Shown: one piece after another, positions 1-11,589 of the stretch
Position numbering within the stretch: the stretch's first letter is position 1
Layout: the number at the start of each line of letters is the position of its first letter
NCBI RefSeq assembly: GCF_001039355.2
Contig: NW_019775791.1
Span: 546,038-608,037 of the forward strand
Direction of reading: 5' to 3'
Source: Lingula anatina
Taxonomy: Eukaryota; Brachiopoda; Lingulata; Lingulida; Lingulidae
DNA: 62,000 nucleotides
Translations under genes and position numbers: made by a program
Notes under the pieces: model-generated
The model's input: the letters and a program-made list of their open reading frames with translations, nothing else
Told to the model about the DNA's origin: nothing
The model's database searches: none

Positions 1-780
1 TGAAGACCTTTGCTAGTCACATTTTCTGAATATCCATGATACTAATATTTTATTATTAAAAATTGATGGTCATTATGCTGTTAAACATGATGTAATATTG
101 CATCAAAATTTGAAAAAACCCTATTTTGGGCACTGCTCCCATGATGACCATTTAAGAAAAACCATGTCACTTACTGTTCTCAAACTTACAGGAAAGAAAC
201 ATGGGACTAAAATACAGCTTCAGTAGGCAATGCAGTCTGTTTGGTAATTTTTTCTGCCAGTTAAACGTTTTTTTTTTTTGTGAAAATTTAAATTTTTCAC
301 ATATTGGCATTTTCAAGGTGTGACTTTGAAGTTCCACGGGCTTGAAGACCCATGCCAGTCACATTTTCTGAAAATCCATGATACGTATATTTTATTATTA
401 AAAATTGACAGTCATTATGCTGTTAACCATTATGTAATATTGCATCAGAATAGAAGAAAACACAATTTTGGGTGCTGCTGCCATGATGACCATTATGGGA
501 AAACCATGTTACTTATGATTGCCAGACTTTCAAAAAAGAAATACAGGACTAAAATGCAGCCTGAGTTGGAAAAGCAGTCTTATTGGCTTCTTTTTCTGGA
601 AGTTATACATTTTCAAAGTGTGAACTTGAACTCCCATGGGCCTGAAGCCTTATGCTTGTTACACATTTTACTTTCATTGGTATTACCTGTTGAGCATAAT
701 TAAAATTTAATGTTGAATTTGCAGTTTAACATAATGTACTTTTGCATCAGAATTGACAGTAGCCTATTTTGTGCATAGTT
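1..780 (+). repeat. Degenerate ~300-bp tandem repeat in XPO4 intron
   Basis: Two and a half diverged units of about 300 bp follow each other. Each has a 'cacattttctga' block, a 'ccatgata' block, a 'tattgcatca' block and a 'aaaccatgt' block in the same order. A further unit lies at about 1735-2110 and a very decayed one at about 3770-3900. No unit keeps a convincing reading frame; the 127-codon frame at 320-703 is not conserved between units. Probably an old intronic satellite or decayed transposon. Confidence 0.6.
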
Positions 781-973
781 ATTTCCTGCTTTTTGTCTGT
801 ACATTTGATAGCTTTGCTGCCTTGTTTAAATTACGTCAACATCCTGGTGATTTATTGAAAAATCTTACTATTGTTGATTTTATTGGAGTTTAATCTTATC
901 ATGCGGCTATTAAAGAGTCACTGAGAAGCTGCAAGATGGAGGTATTATCATTTTTTTAAAGATAATCCCCGCA

Positions 974-1042
974 TGGGGGTTACTCCGACAGGTGTTGAAC
1001 CAACAGTGCTGGTAATAACCTCATCTGTCGGCTGTAACCCCA
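974..1042. repeat. Short inverted repeat (hairpin)
   Basis: Arms ggggttactccgacag (about 975-990) and ctgtcggctgtaacccc (about 1026-1042) are nearly complementary around a loop of about 35 bases. No coding content or target-site duplication was recognised. It could be a small foldback element. Confidence 0.45.
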
Positions 1043-1734
1043 AGTTTTTAGTAAGTCTTTTCTGTCTCTGTAGAACCCTTTTTTGAATTACATACCATGA
1101 TTTACGTGCAAATTTGCATTTTTTTGATATTCAGAATGGCAAGAAAATACTTAAGAAAGGCTAGACATGACCCTGCGCTCGTGAAAATAGCTGATAATGA
1201 AGTGCTTGGTCACTTAGGAACACAGCTTACAGGTTCAACATACCAAAAACAACATTGTAAATGCTTGATCAGTTAAAGTTTGGTGAAGTTATGCCTTTTT
1301 TTGTATATAAGTGTTTTTTCCTCAAATTTAATTCTCAGGCATGTTAACAGTCTCATTTTTGAACTAATTAGATATGTTAAGTTGTTCTTTTGACATTTTC
1401 TGCATCTTTACAACATTGTTAGTTGATTATATAAAAATGATGGTAAACCTGTTATTGTGTATTGTGTAATAAAGTGTCAAAAATGGAAAAAAAACTCATA
1501 TCTTTACATTTTGTCAGATTCAACCATTCACTATGTTCAGAATCTCAGAATGGAGCAAGTTGGACATTTATAATTGTTCTATTGATATTTTTTGCTTTGA
1601 CAACATATTTTTTAATTGATCATATAAAAATGACAGTAAATTGATTATTTTGTTTTATGTAAAAAAGGTGTTGAAAATGGAAATAAACTCCTTCAATACG
1701 GTTTTCTCTTGTTTACATTTTGGGATTTTCAAAG

Positions 1735-2110
1735 TGTGACTCTGAACTCTATGGGCTAGTCACATTTTCCGAATATCCATGATACTTTTAGTTTATTATT
1801 AAAAAAATTATGGTTATTATGCTGTTTGCATCGTGTAATATTGCATCAAAATTGAACAAAACCCTATTTTGGGCACTGCCTCCACAGTGACTGTGAAAGG
1901 AAAACCATGTCACTTGCTCTTCTCACACCTACAGGAAAGAAACATAGGACTGAAATACAGCTTCAGTTGAAAAATTGTCTCATTAGGTAATTGTCAGGAA
2001 GTAATACAGTTTTTTTTTGTGAAAATTTTCAATTTGGAATTTTCAATGTGGGACTTAGAGCTCCCTTGGGCATGAAGCCCAGTGGTAATCAAATTTTCTT
2101 AATGTCCATA
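1735..2110 (+). repeat. Further unit of the ~300-bp repeat
   Basis: This stretch repeats the block order seen at 1-780 ('cacattttc', 'ccatgatac', 'tattgcatcaaaattga', 'aaaccatgtcacttgc'). It lies about 1 kb from the other units and shows similar divergence. Confidence 0.55.
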
Positions 2111-2119
2111 TTTTTAATA

Positions 2120-2206
2120 GTTTAAAAGCACCAAGGACTGAAGGATCGATATCAAAGGATTTGATAACTGTTTCCAATCAATTGTTTTAAGTCGCCAAAT
2201 CTAGTT
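2120..2206 (-). repeat. Inverted copy of sequence upstream of the 303-aa gene
   Basis: These 87 bases are the reverse complement of 13981-14067, with only about two mismatches by eye. The partner copy ends 4 bp before the ATG at 14072. Here it lies in an XPO4 intron. A short inverted pair (ggactgaagga near 2135 and tccttcagtc near 2212) lets this copy fold back. It may be a dispersed repeat that supplies the 5' leader of the other gene, or a captured leader. Confidence 0.8.
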
Positions 2207-3365
2207 CTTGTCCTTCAGTCACTAAAAAAAATAGCCAGACTAGGTGACCTAAGAATAGTTTATACATATACTGCTGCTAGAGCCTGTTTATCGCACCATT
2301 TGACTTATTAAAATATAAGCAGTAGACACAAAAACAGTAAGAAGGGGAATATGAAGCAATCGTTTAACTAGGCATACAGCCATGTGATGTGTGAGGACCA
2401 TAATACTTCTAAGTTATCATGTTTAGTTTTTAGATGTGACCATATCTTGATGTTACCATTGGTAAAAAAAAAAAAAAATTTAAGTTGTGGGCTCAATTTT
2501 TTTCTTTTTTGGCCATTTTTAGGTTTGCGTAGTTTGAGAAACAAGTAATCAAAAAGCACCTGCTGAACAGGTTTTGCTTCCTAGAAATCATGAAGTACAA
2601 TAACTGCTATATTTGGATTTTCATTATAAAATTTAATAAAGTGAACAGTAATAATAAATGATACAATCAGATGATGCTACCACATGCTACAGAATTTGAT
2701 TGCTTTGGGTTGCACACTTTTAAAAAGATTTGTCAATAATAAATAACCCGATCTTGATATCAAAGCTGATTTCTTTAAAATGTCATTGAATGTGACTACA
2801 TAATTATTTTGGGCTAAAATTTTAGATTAAAATGTCAATAATAGATGATCCAATCTAGATGGCAAGTCTTTGATCAAAGTCTTAGATTTTTTTATATTCG
2901 TATTTCAGTGGGCATTACCACAGAATTATTTTAGGTTAGAGAATTTGTTGCTTTGGGTTGCTTTTTTCATTTGGTTGCAGACTTTTACAAAGATATGTCT
3001 TCAACATTGTGAATTTTACACTTACTGTATTTTTAAGTCATTTTTTTAATTATTATTTTCTCATTGGGTGGTAGCAACAAAACTAAAAGAGTGCCTTACA
3101 GTTTCCTTCTTTATAGCAAAAGCACAAATACTACAGGGAAATATAGTTTTATTTATTCAAAAATTATGTATCTCTATGTATATATGGCTTATTATATTAC
3201 TGAATATGATAGTTCATTTTTAAGTTATCCATGTCTACATCTGAATATTAAAGTGACTTGGTGTGTTAGAATTAGGATCCAATTCTTGCTTTCTACTTGA
3301 TTGAGCTTTGAGACATGCAGACCATGTAGCCATGACTTTGTTGATGCGTGAGGATCAGTACACAC
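2207..3365. other. AT-rich intronic stretch, nothing recognised
   Basis: Very AT-rich sequence with homopolymer runs and no exon, RNA or transposon signal that I can support. It lies in the intron upstream of the first visible XPO4 exon. Confidence 0.5.
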
Positions 3366-3690
3366 CAAAGTTCAGGCCTACCCAACTACCAGACTCGGCA
3401 CCAAATGATCCTGAATTCATCGGTAGATCAGACCACACTACCCGTTTTCAAGGTGTGTGTCAGATCGCATTACACAGTATCAGACACGACACCGCTCTTG
3501 CCTAGTATGCAATCTGATAGTAACGATTCTTAGCGGGGTTGAAAAGCATTGCATCACCACTCAAAATTTGTTCAGGGTATGATACTGTGTAATGCGATCT
3601 GACACACACCTTGAAAATGGGTAGTGTGATCTACCGGTCAATTCAGGATCATTCGGTGCCGAGTCTGGTAGTTGGGTAGGCCTGAAAGTT
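3366..3690. mobile_element. Palindromic MITE-like element
   Basis: Two arms of about 115-125 bp are inverted copies of each other: left about 3366-3494, right about 3577-3690. Shared blocks include caggcctacccaactaccag, 'gactcggcacc' and 'gatcgcattacacagtatca'. The roughly 80-bp centre is unrelated and there is no coding capacity. This is the form of a non-autonomous inverted-repeat transposon. No confident target-site duplication was read. Confidence 0.75.
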
Positions 3691-3950
3691 GATTATAAAC
3701 CCACAAGTATAGATGTTAGCCACTTTCTGATATGGGTGTCACCACCATGCCTAAAATTACACATGAAAGTGTAGAAAAATTGGGAAAAAGATTCATAGGA
3801 CTTAATGCATCTTTAGTTGGAAAACCATTTGGTGTTGATTTTGCTTTAAAGCATTATGAAATATTGCATTAAAATAACCTATTTTGTGCATCATTATTTT
3901 CTACCTTATGCCTGTCCATTTGCCAGATTTTCTGCCTTGTTCTTTTCCAG

Positions 3951-6084
3951 GTTGATATCAGCAGTATTTCGGTTGAGTGAAGTAGAGAAACGCGCCATAA
4001 GTGCCAACCTGTGTGATATCCTCAGTCCTCAGGTGGGGCGATCGCTGGTCTGGTTACTAAGGCGATGGGTAGTGACATACCTGCTACCCAATGAAAACCA
4101 TTATAAACAAGTAAGTTTAGAATTATGATCAGTAAATCAGTAAACCTTTTGATTTACGTGCCACTCAGTAAAAAACATTTATCAGCAGATACATATAGAT
4201 ACTAGAATGTTAGTGTATATATACGTAAAGATACATTTAGGGTGCTTTCCCAGAGATTTAGATTGATCTAGAGATTAAGATTTTGATCGACCTAACTCCC
4301 TGGGGGTTCACACTAGATTGCAGTCAGCCGAGCGCGCACCATAGTTAATTACCCCCTTACAGCTTTAAGTAGGCGGGACAGACGCTTAAGCCAGCCAAGC
4401 TGACAGTAATCTAGTGAGACTCCCCACAGGGATAGATCGATCTAAAAATCTATGGAAATGGGGTGTTAGATACATATAGATACTAGTGGTGTAGTGTATA
4501 TAGATACAGATACATTTAGATACTAGAATTTTAGTGTATGTACATACAGATATATAGATACATAAAGATATAGATACTAGAGCTGTAGTGTATATGAATA
4601 TAGATACTAGAGTTGTAGTGTATATGAATATAGATACTAGAGCTGTAGTGTATATGAATATAGATACTAGAGCTGAAGTGTATATGCATATAGATACTAA
4701 TGGTGTAGTGTATATGAATATAGATACTAGAGCTGTAGNTGGGGTAGCAGAGGGCAGCAGGGTTGATAATCTTAGCACTCTCTTTGGGTTCCTGCATCCA
4801 ATTCTGGTGGAGAGCATCAAGATTTTAGGTATTTTTGATCAGAGATTTGGGTCAGTGCAGCAAATTCTCAGGATTCAATTTTTAGGCATTTTAATGAAAT
4901 CTTGCTATTGACAGGAAATATAAAATGTGAAGTCAATTAATCTTTAAAGTGCCATTTCTGTTTATGTGATGTTGGGAAAGGGGGTTGATGATTGCATGCA
5001 AGCAAGTCATTTGCATTATTTTTAATTTTAAGCATTATCTGTTTGTGATAATTTGTTGTATTTTAATGAGAATTTTACGTTGTAGAGGTCTACAGTAACT
5101 ATGAGATGGTGGTTCAACTGGTTTTATAGATAAATTATACTGTTTGTTGTATTTTAATATGATAATTTTACATTGTAGAAGTCTACAGTAACTATGAGAC
5201 GGTGGTTCAACTGGTTCTGGAGTTGTTTGGTATTGTTGTAGACAAGCAGATCTGTTATCTAAGCGAGGTCAGTAAAAAATCTACAATGTGTATTATAATA
5301 ATGGATTATATTTCGAAATATTATCTTTACAATTTTATATGTTTATTGTCTGCATATATATATATAATATTCTGAAGTGTGTGTTGGTCTTTTTTTTTTC
5401 TTTTTTATTTACTTCACATTTGTTTTATTTTTTTCACCAAAATGTTTTTGATATTTCAAAGTTTATTTATTTTATTGACAAGTAATGTTTGTGCTTGACA
5501 TATTTCCAGAGAGAATCTCAGCAGTTGTATGAGAGTTGTCTGTCCTGTATCCAGACTTACTCCAAACTTAACATGGGTAAATATATAAATATACCTCTCA
5601 CCTGGAATTACACGTTATAATGGTATCCAGACTTATTCTAAACTTAACATGGGTAAAGTAGCACCTCTCACCTGGAACTACACATTATAATGGTTTATAC
5701 TGCTATCACACAAAATACCTGTTATGCAAATATGTGTATATAGGTTTTTTTCAATGATTTTGACTTATAAATGTTTATGTACAAAGTTATATGTAAATTG
5801 TCTGACATTGCATGTCTTTTGTCACTTTTATTAGTAAAAATGTCATAAAAAGAGATAAAAAAAAATCTGCATATGATAGATATTATTAAGATTCTAACAG
5901 TGAATGCATATAAGGTAGGGTGGTTTGATATTATGTGATGTGGATATGTTTATATTTCTTAAAGGAAAAAGGTCAGTGGAAGCTGATGCGGAGGAGGACA
6001 GGTTTACAGATATTTTACTGATGATGGAGTTACTGACCCACATGTTGTCCAAAGACTTCATAGACTTTGGTGTGGGTAAGTAAC

Positions 6085-6139
<55 letters not shown>

Positions 6140-7989
6140 ATAATCTAGGCCAAAGTTACATAGTCTGATTTAGAACTGTCATTTCTAAATCTAAGTCACT
6201 CACAGTGAGTGTGTAATGATGTGAGTCAAGGACCTGGAATGAATGACCTAACAGCTTAAATCCTCAGTATGCATTATATGTGTATGCTGTTGAAGAAAAT
6301 GTGAAAAATGTAAGATTGTTTGTTTTTATCTTGACCCATTTTCATCTTTAAAGTAATAAAGGCATTTAATATTTTCAGAAGATAACAATCCTCCTGATCA
6401 ACATATTAGTGCTGCTGATGTTATACTACATGGTCTCAATATCCTGGTCCCTCTCATGAGTGCCGAGTTACTCAAGGTAAGTCTCCTTGTGGCAGCCCCG
6501 GCACTGTGGTGGTCTTGAATTATATTGTTATCTTTTAATTATAAAACAATGTGATGAATATCTTCATTTTGTTGATTATTTATTCATTTTATGTATTCTG
6601 AACCTATGTTGTTGTTGAAGTAAACAAGTTTTTTTACAAAAAAAATAAATATAAGTTCATTTTTTAAGTGTACCCTATCCCTAGAGGCTGTTTATTTATT
6701 GACATTAAAGACCATTATGTATTCCAGTTCCCGTCTCTGTGTAGCCAGTATTTTACCCTGATCATATTATGTATTCCAGTTCTCCTCTCTGTGTAGCCAT
6801 TTTACCCTGATCATATTATGTATTCCAGTTCCCCTCTCTGTGCAGCCAGTATTTTACGCTGATCATATTATGTATTCCAGTTCCCGTCTCTGTGTAGCCA
6901 GTATTTTACCCTGATCACATTCATAGCTGAGATCTTCCCAGAGAAGATATGCGAGTTGCCGCAGCAGTTACAGGACAGTTTGTTGTCTTCTCTGGACCTG
7001 GGACTCTCCTCGTATCCTTGGTGATAATCAAGGGCAGATTGTGGCTGTCTTCTGGGTCTTCTGGAATACGGTCAGATTTTCAAGTTTACATTGATGGGTA
7101 TCTAATTTTTTTTTTTTTTTTTTGTTCTTGAAAGATGGTCAAAAATGGAGGATTGTTCAACAAAGATAATTTAGAAGACTGTCAGATAATGTTCATGTAA
7201 CAACAACTGGCACAGTAACACTTTATACACACTTATGGGTAATTTCATTGAAATGATTGCTTTCAATTACAGTGGACATATAGTTTGCTTTATGTTTACA
7301 TATTTTCATTTATGCCAACATGTGCAGTACATTATATAGACACTCAGTATAATGATAGTTATCATTTTCTAGATTGCCAAATTATTTAGAATAGTAAATG
7401 ATAATGATAATTTTAAAAAAACATGAATGACTTTATATTTGTCCAAATTATTATTATTGACTTTATATTTAAACCTCTTGTAATTGATTGAATGGCCGTG
7501 TTTTGTGTTCCTTGACTCAGTTATCAGTTATGGCACAGAGGCAACTCGTCATTGTCTGGAATTTCTGACATCTTTAGCAAGCCACATCTTTGAGAAGAAC
7601 CTCTTGGGGACGAGGTTACATGCAGCTTTAGCGCACTTTCTAGAGGTCAGTTCTATAATCATCCACAACCCAATGATTCTGTTTGCCATTGTAAGATTTT
7701 AGAATTCATATTATTTTATATAAACTAACTATACCAGGTTAGTCAGGTTCCCTGGCTAAGAACTTAATTACCAAGGTTACATGGTCACTTGGGCACATCT
7801 TGCCCTATCAGGAGCAGTGTAACAGCATTCTCATGGAAATTTTAGTCAACTTAGCCACGGAACTGACTTAAGTTTTTTCTGAAGAATAAGTTGACTTGTA
7901 GCTTCACTGGTGTAGTTGATCTCATCAGCACTTTTTCACCCATCACAGGACTTTTGTACTGTAACAACATATTTAGTGCAATATATGAC

Positions 7990-8029
<40 letters not shown>

Positions 8030-8797
8030 GTTAATAAATTTTGCATGGACAGGAATGGGATAAGTCCTATCCCCCTTGTGTCTTTTAACAATCAAGTTTG
8101 TTTATTCTGTTTACTTGTCTTATGCTACTGAGGTTCTGTGTTTATTTACTTTCAGCTGTTGTTTCAACTTCTATTCCTGGATTCCTTTGACATGGATCTT
8201 CTAGATGTAGCCAGTCAGACCCTCTTTACACTGATGTGTTGTCACAAAGTGAGTGAAATGTAGTAGTATTAAGAGAAAAGACAGCTATTAACTGCTGGTG
8301 TTATGAACAGTTGATTGATTTCATGGGTATTTCATGCTAACTTTAATAAGCAGAGTAGACAATTCTACAGGCATGTCATGGTATTAGAGAGTTCAACTTA
8401 GAATTTCAATGTGTAGTACTCTTATAGAGATGATTTTCAAAGTGAAGTGACAAACTATTGAATTTAACAAACCAATACTGTTGTCTGGATATATCATAAA
8501 GTGGAATGAGCAGAGCAACAGTGAGGGTTTGTTTTAACCTAAAAATGTGCCTTGAGCTGTGCCATTGTGTTACGTTGACAGAGCTTGCTGTAATTTCAGG
8601 AGAAGTACCATGCATTAGTCCAGACTCTTCTTTCCAAGCAGACAGATGCCTTATATCACACCAGACTGGTGGAAGCCTTTAACAAACTGACTCCTGCTAC
8701 CTTACACTTAAACCTCCACAGACAGAGCAAAATTGCTTTTAGACAGAACTTTGACAGATTTCTTGTTGATGTCAGAGGGATATTATGTGTGAAATAG
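3951..8797 (+). CDS. XPO4: Exportin-4, C-terminal part (5' exons outside the window, internal exons missing)
   Basis: Exportin-4 is a HEAT-repeat nuclear transport receptor of the importin-beta family that carries cargo such as eIF5A and Smad3 out of the nucleus with RanGTP. Exons read by phase: 3951-4110, 4740-4828 (5' end cut by the N at 4739), 5179-5267, 5510-5576, 5965-6075, 6379-6476, 6881-7011, 7528-7645, 8156-8248, 8600-8797. Diagnostic matches to the vertebrate protein include DKQICYL, LLMMELLTHMLSKDFIDF, SAADVILHGLNIL, LITFIAEIFPEKI and the terminal GILCVK followed by TAG. Phases join perfectly from 4740 to the stop. About 190 residues expected between 4110 and 4740 are absent, pointing to a bad contig join. 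Three introns carry junction-spanning duplications. AATAAA signals lie near 9229 and 9246. Confidence 0.93.
4240..4465 (+). mobile_element. 226-bp PIF/Harbinger-type MITE, copy 1
   Basis: The element is flanked by TTA on both sides (4237-4239 and 4466-4468). Imperfect terminal inverted repeats pair gggtgctttcccagagattt with the reverse complement of the other end (caccccatttccatagattt). A second copy of identical length is at 50668-50893, flanked by TAA. A TWA target duplication fits the PIF/Harbinger superfamily. There is no coding capacity. It lies in an XPO4 intron. Confidence 0.85.
4480..4738 (+). repeat. ~30-bp minisatellite ending at an N
   Basis: About eight units of tatagatactagagctgta plus tgtatatgaa (about 30 bp) run into the N at 4739. 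The next base already lies inside an XPO4 exon. The array is therefore the point where the assembly jumps and loses exons. Open frames across it are an artefact of a unit length divisible by three. Confidence 0.85.
5050..5230 (+). repeat. 93-bp tandem duplication across an XPO4 splice acceptor
   Basis: The block tgtag/aggtctacagtaactatgag at about 5081 recurs 93 bp later as the true acceptor and start of exon 5179-5267. The upstream copy keeps the acceptor AG and about 40 bases of exon, then runs into intron sequence with an in-frame TAG. It is a decoy exon without its own donor. Confidence 0.85.
5547..5700 (+). repeat. 76-bp tandem duplication across an XPO4 splice donor
   Basis: atccagacttactccaaact, the end of exon 5510-5576 with its donor, is repeated 76 bp downstream (from about 5625) with a few substitutions. 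The donor context 'acatgggtaaa' is kept in both copies, followed by 'cacctggaa' and 'cacgttataatgg' intron blocks. The second donor has no linked upstream acceptor. Confidence 0.85.
6090..6137. repeat. (TG)n microsatellite
   Basis: About 24 uninterrupted TG dinucleotides, just downstream of the XPO4 donor at 6076. Confidence 0.95.
6716..6925 (+). repeat. Four 49-52-bp units across an XPO4 splice acceptor
   Basis: 'tattatgtattccag' followed by 'ttcccgtctctgtgtagc' and 'ttttaccctgatca' occurs four times, with attccag starting at 6721, 6773, 6822 and 6874. Only the last unit continues into the full exon 6881-7011. Each earlier unit offers an identical acceptor and about 40 bases of exon sequence but no donor. 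Confidence 0.9.
7738..7872. mobile_element. Possible small inverted-repeat element
   Basis: The left arm gttagtcaggttccctggct (about 7739) pairs imperfectly with the right arm around ttagccacggaactgactta (about 7853). The element would be about 135 bp. Divergence is appreciable and no target duplication was read. Confidence 0.4.
7988..8030. repeat. (TTTA)n microsatellite
   Basis: About ten tandem TTTA/ATTT tetranucleotides in an XPO4 intron; a similar shorter run is near 9310-9340. Confidence 0.9.
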
Positions 8798-9542
8798 TTC
8801 TATTAAGGCCAGTTACCAAATGGTACATAACTGGGGCCTATCCTACAGCAGAGGCTGTTTTAATGTGGCATACACTGGCTGTGGCTTGGTTCTTAGACAT
8901 ATTTATTTGACATTTTAGTCCACTCTCGTAAATAAGGATGAAACTGTGTTAGAGATGAATTGATAACAATGGTTATGTTCAAAGATTTTTATGCAGAAGA
9001 ATTACTCTCCAAGGTTTACAGATTCCTGTTTTTGAAAACATTTGATGCAATCTCATGATCTTTTTTCTATTGGTCAAGTACAGGAAGTACCGAACAACTA
9101 TGCCAGCAATATTAACACTTGGGATAGTTTTCATAATTGTTTCTTAACTGTTTTCTTAACAATTTCTTAATTGTTTCTTAACTGTTCACAAAGAAATCTT
9201 GTTTGTTTTCCCTCAATTTTTCTTCCAAAATAAATATGAGAAAGGACAATAAAGTCAAATTTTCATAGACAAGTTTTATCTTTGAAATTTAATTTTTGTT
9301 AATTGATTAATTAATTAATTTATTTATTTATTTATTTATTGTGTTTATTTAATATGCACAGGTTTATTATATGAAAATATGCAAACATATACATGTATCA
9401 TATAAATATCAAATTGAGTCCCATTCAATCCTACTTCTATGAACATCAAAGAGAAAAATCTTGGATCTTAACTGTGTTGTTTAGTGCATGTCCACTATGT
9501 GAAGTAGAGTTTGAGTCTCTATTTTATTTTCCCAAACATCAA

Positions 9543-9710
9543 AGGCCACATTCAGAACAGTGGACTAACTAGTCTGAGTGTCAAGTATAGCGGCCAACTA
9601 AGAATATAATCTGCTATAAAACACTAAATAGATTCCCCGTAGGGAAGTATTCAAGTGGGTTGGCCATATTGACTCTCGGACTAGTTAGTCCACTGTTCTG
9701 AATACGGCCT
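9543..9710. mobile_element. 168-bp palindromic MITE-like element
   Basis: Terminal inverted repeats of about 55 bp: the left arm contains ttcagaacagtggactaact and the right arm its exact complement near 9685-9702. The ends read AGGCC...GGCCT. There is no coding capacity. It lies just downstream of XPO4. Confidence 0.8.
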
Positions 9711-9974
9711 AAGTTATCACTGTGATAACCTAACTCCATACAAAATTATCCACTTTCTGCTATGTGTTGCTTATTTGTTGATCGGATGTCAACTTATGCG
9801 AATAACCCAACAGGCACAGTCAGAAATAGCCTTTGTGATTCCATATTTATCTATACTATTTGTTGGTTGTCATAATAAACAACTATGATATTGTTGTAGG
9901 CGATTAATAAAGATGAAAATCAGTCACTTGCTAGGGCTCTATTGTAAAGAGGGTCTTGCACGAACACACTATTT

Positions 9975-10056
9975 CAAAGTACACATTATGGTCGTGGTGT
10001 GGGGGGGGGGGGGGGGGGGGGTGAGATGCGATGGCCGACCAAAATGTGTACTTTGA
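9975..10056. repeat. Hairpin with a poly-G loop
   Basis: Inverted arms 'caaagtacacatt' (about 9975) and 'aatgtgtactttg' (about 10041) flank about 20 consecutive G residues at 10001-10021. The run could form a G-quadruplex. It looks like a small foldback repeat whose centre has expanded. Confidence 0.7.
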
Positions 10057-11082
10057 ACATAAACATCGCCTTGCATTCTCGCTTTATAAAAAAACTCCAT
10101 ATTACAAAAAAATCAAAATGCTTGTTTATGTTGAATTCCACATAGATTATACGTAAGCTGTTGATTTACATAAAGCAGTAGTATTGAGTTAAATTTCACT
10201 GAATTATAAAGAACTTCTTGTAGATAAATCAAATTTGAAGTACGGGGCGTTTTACATGAAAATGCATGTATAAAATGCATTTTTGTTATGTTTGTCGGTT
10301 CGATACATGTGTTGAAATTCTTATCTGTAGTTGGCAATACATGAAATGTAATTTTCAGCTCGTCTTCCTGACATGCAAGCACGCTGTCCTGTCATATTCC
10401 CTCTTTATCATTCCTAAGGACTGCTGAGCCATGATTATGTTTCTATTACATCACTCCACTGCCGAGATGTCATGTTGAAGACAATTGAAAATGAATAATT
10501 GACGCAGTAAAGAAGGTGCTCCGTTATCAAAATCAATCAACAGCCTTTTGTCCCAAGAGAGAGAGAGAGACGGAATGGGTTTTATGGCATGTTCAAGTAT
10601 ATACGTAAGGCTTGAAAAGGAAACGGGACATTTGGTCGTAGAATTGCCGTTAGTTACTGTTTACAATGCTCTCCTCACCGGCAGGATAGCGCTTGAGTCA
10701 AGGCTTTATAGCAAGAAGCTTCCATGGACGAAAAGCCTCTGCGACGCCGTTTGTCTTGTTCAGTTGTGGAATTTGTGGATATATCTAATTTAGTGAGGTA
10801 CGTGTATTGTGAGTTTCAAACGCAATTGTACCTGATAGATGGACGGACGGACAGAGAGACAAATGGGTGGAAAGACAGAGAAAGATGGATGCAACAGTGA
10901 CAAAAAAAAAAAAAAAAAAAAAACGTGTTCGAAGCTTAATCAAAATTATTAACCATATACTTTAAAAAACCGACTGGTAGTCATTATATGTAAAATTTGC
11001 CATATGAAAGAAATCAAATGGAAGTCACCTAAAATTTAATCAAAGGTGTATAATTTATTGCAGGTCACGCAGCTCGTGCACG

Positions 11083-11589
11083 ATGACGTCTGTGGGGGAG
11101 ATAGAGCCCAGTTTACTGCCGAGCCACTTCAACTCCGCTTTACGACATTACAAATCGTCTGCCTGCTCGGACGGCACCGCCACTAATCTGGCAGAACGCC
11201 GCATTAAAGGACGCCCGTCTCCCGGGAGGATGTTCTATAGAGAAAAAAGTGCACCGACAAGGGGCGAAAAGCAGCTTGTAAGCGGGATTTTACAAAACAG
11301 GGGGTTTTCAAACGCGGACGCCAATCTTTATAGTACCGCCGTTCTTGAACATCAGAACGCTTGGAGGCTCGTTCCTGCTTACCAGCCTTCCTCCGACAAA
11401 AACGACACAACTCCATTACTGACAGTACGGCGTTTACAGTGTCGAACGCGAGAGGAGGAGGAGATGGACACACCTGCCTGTGCGTCACAACAAGCTGGAA
11501 TGCAAGATACCAAACACGATTACGACGAACAGGAAAAATCTGGCGGCATTCATATTTATCTTCCAAGAATAGAAATTGACGAAAGTTAG
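11083..11589 (+). CDS. Uncharacterised 168-aa protein
   Basis: I do not recognise this protein. It is one open exon starting at ATG 11083 and ending TAG at 11587-11589, with higher GC than the flanks. A good acceptor (ttattgcag near 11064) just upstream of the ATG, and a donor-like gtacgt near 10797, suggest a non-coding first exon. AATAAA lies near 11826. The protein is hydrophilic and basic in the first half, has no signal peptide or membrane span, and has an acidic EEEE patch near residue 127. The antisense frame is also open but looks like a shadow. Composition resembles the neighbouring compact genes at 12754 and 14072. It could be a lineage-restricted gene; coding status is likely but not certain. 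Confidence 0.55.
   Translation: MTSVGEIEPSLLPSHFNSALRHYKSSACSDGTATNLAERRIKGRPSPGRMFYREKSAPTRGEKQLVSGILQNRGFSNADANLYSTAVLEHQNAWRLVPAYQPSSDKNDTTPLLTVRRLQCRTREEEEMDTPACASQQAGMQDTKHDYDEQEKSGGIHIYLPRIEIDES

Noticed and set aside
320-703. 127-codon open frame on the plus strand
   Set aside because: It lies within a degenerate intronic repeat and the frame is not preserved in the other units.
4386-4911. Long open frames with repeated YMNIDTRAVV-like peptides
   Set aside because: They are produced by a 30-bp minisatellite whose period is a multiple of three; only 4740-4828 is true exon.
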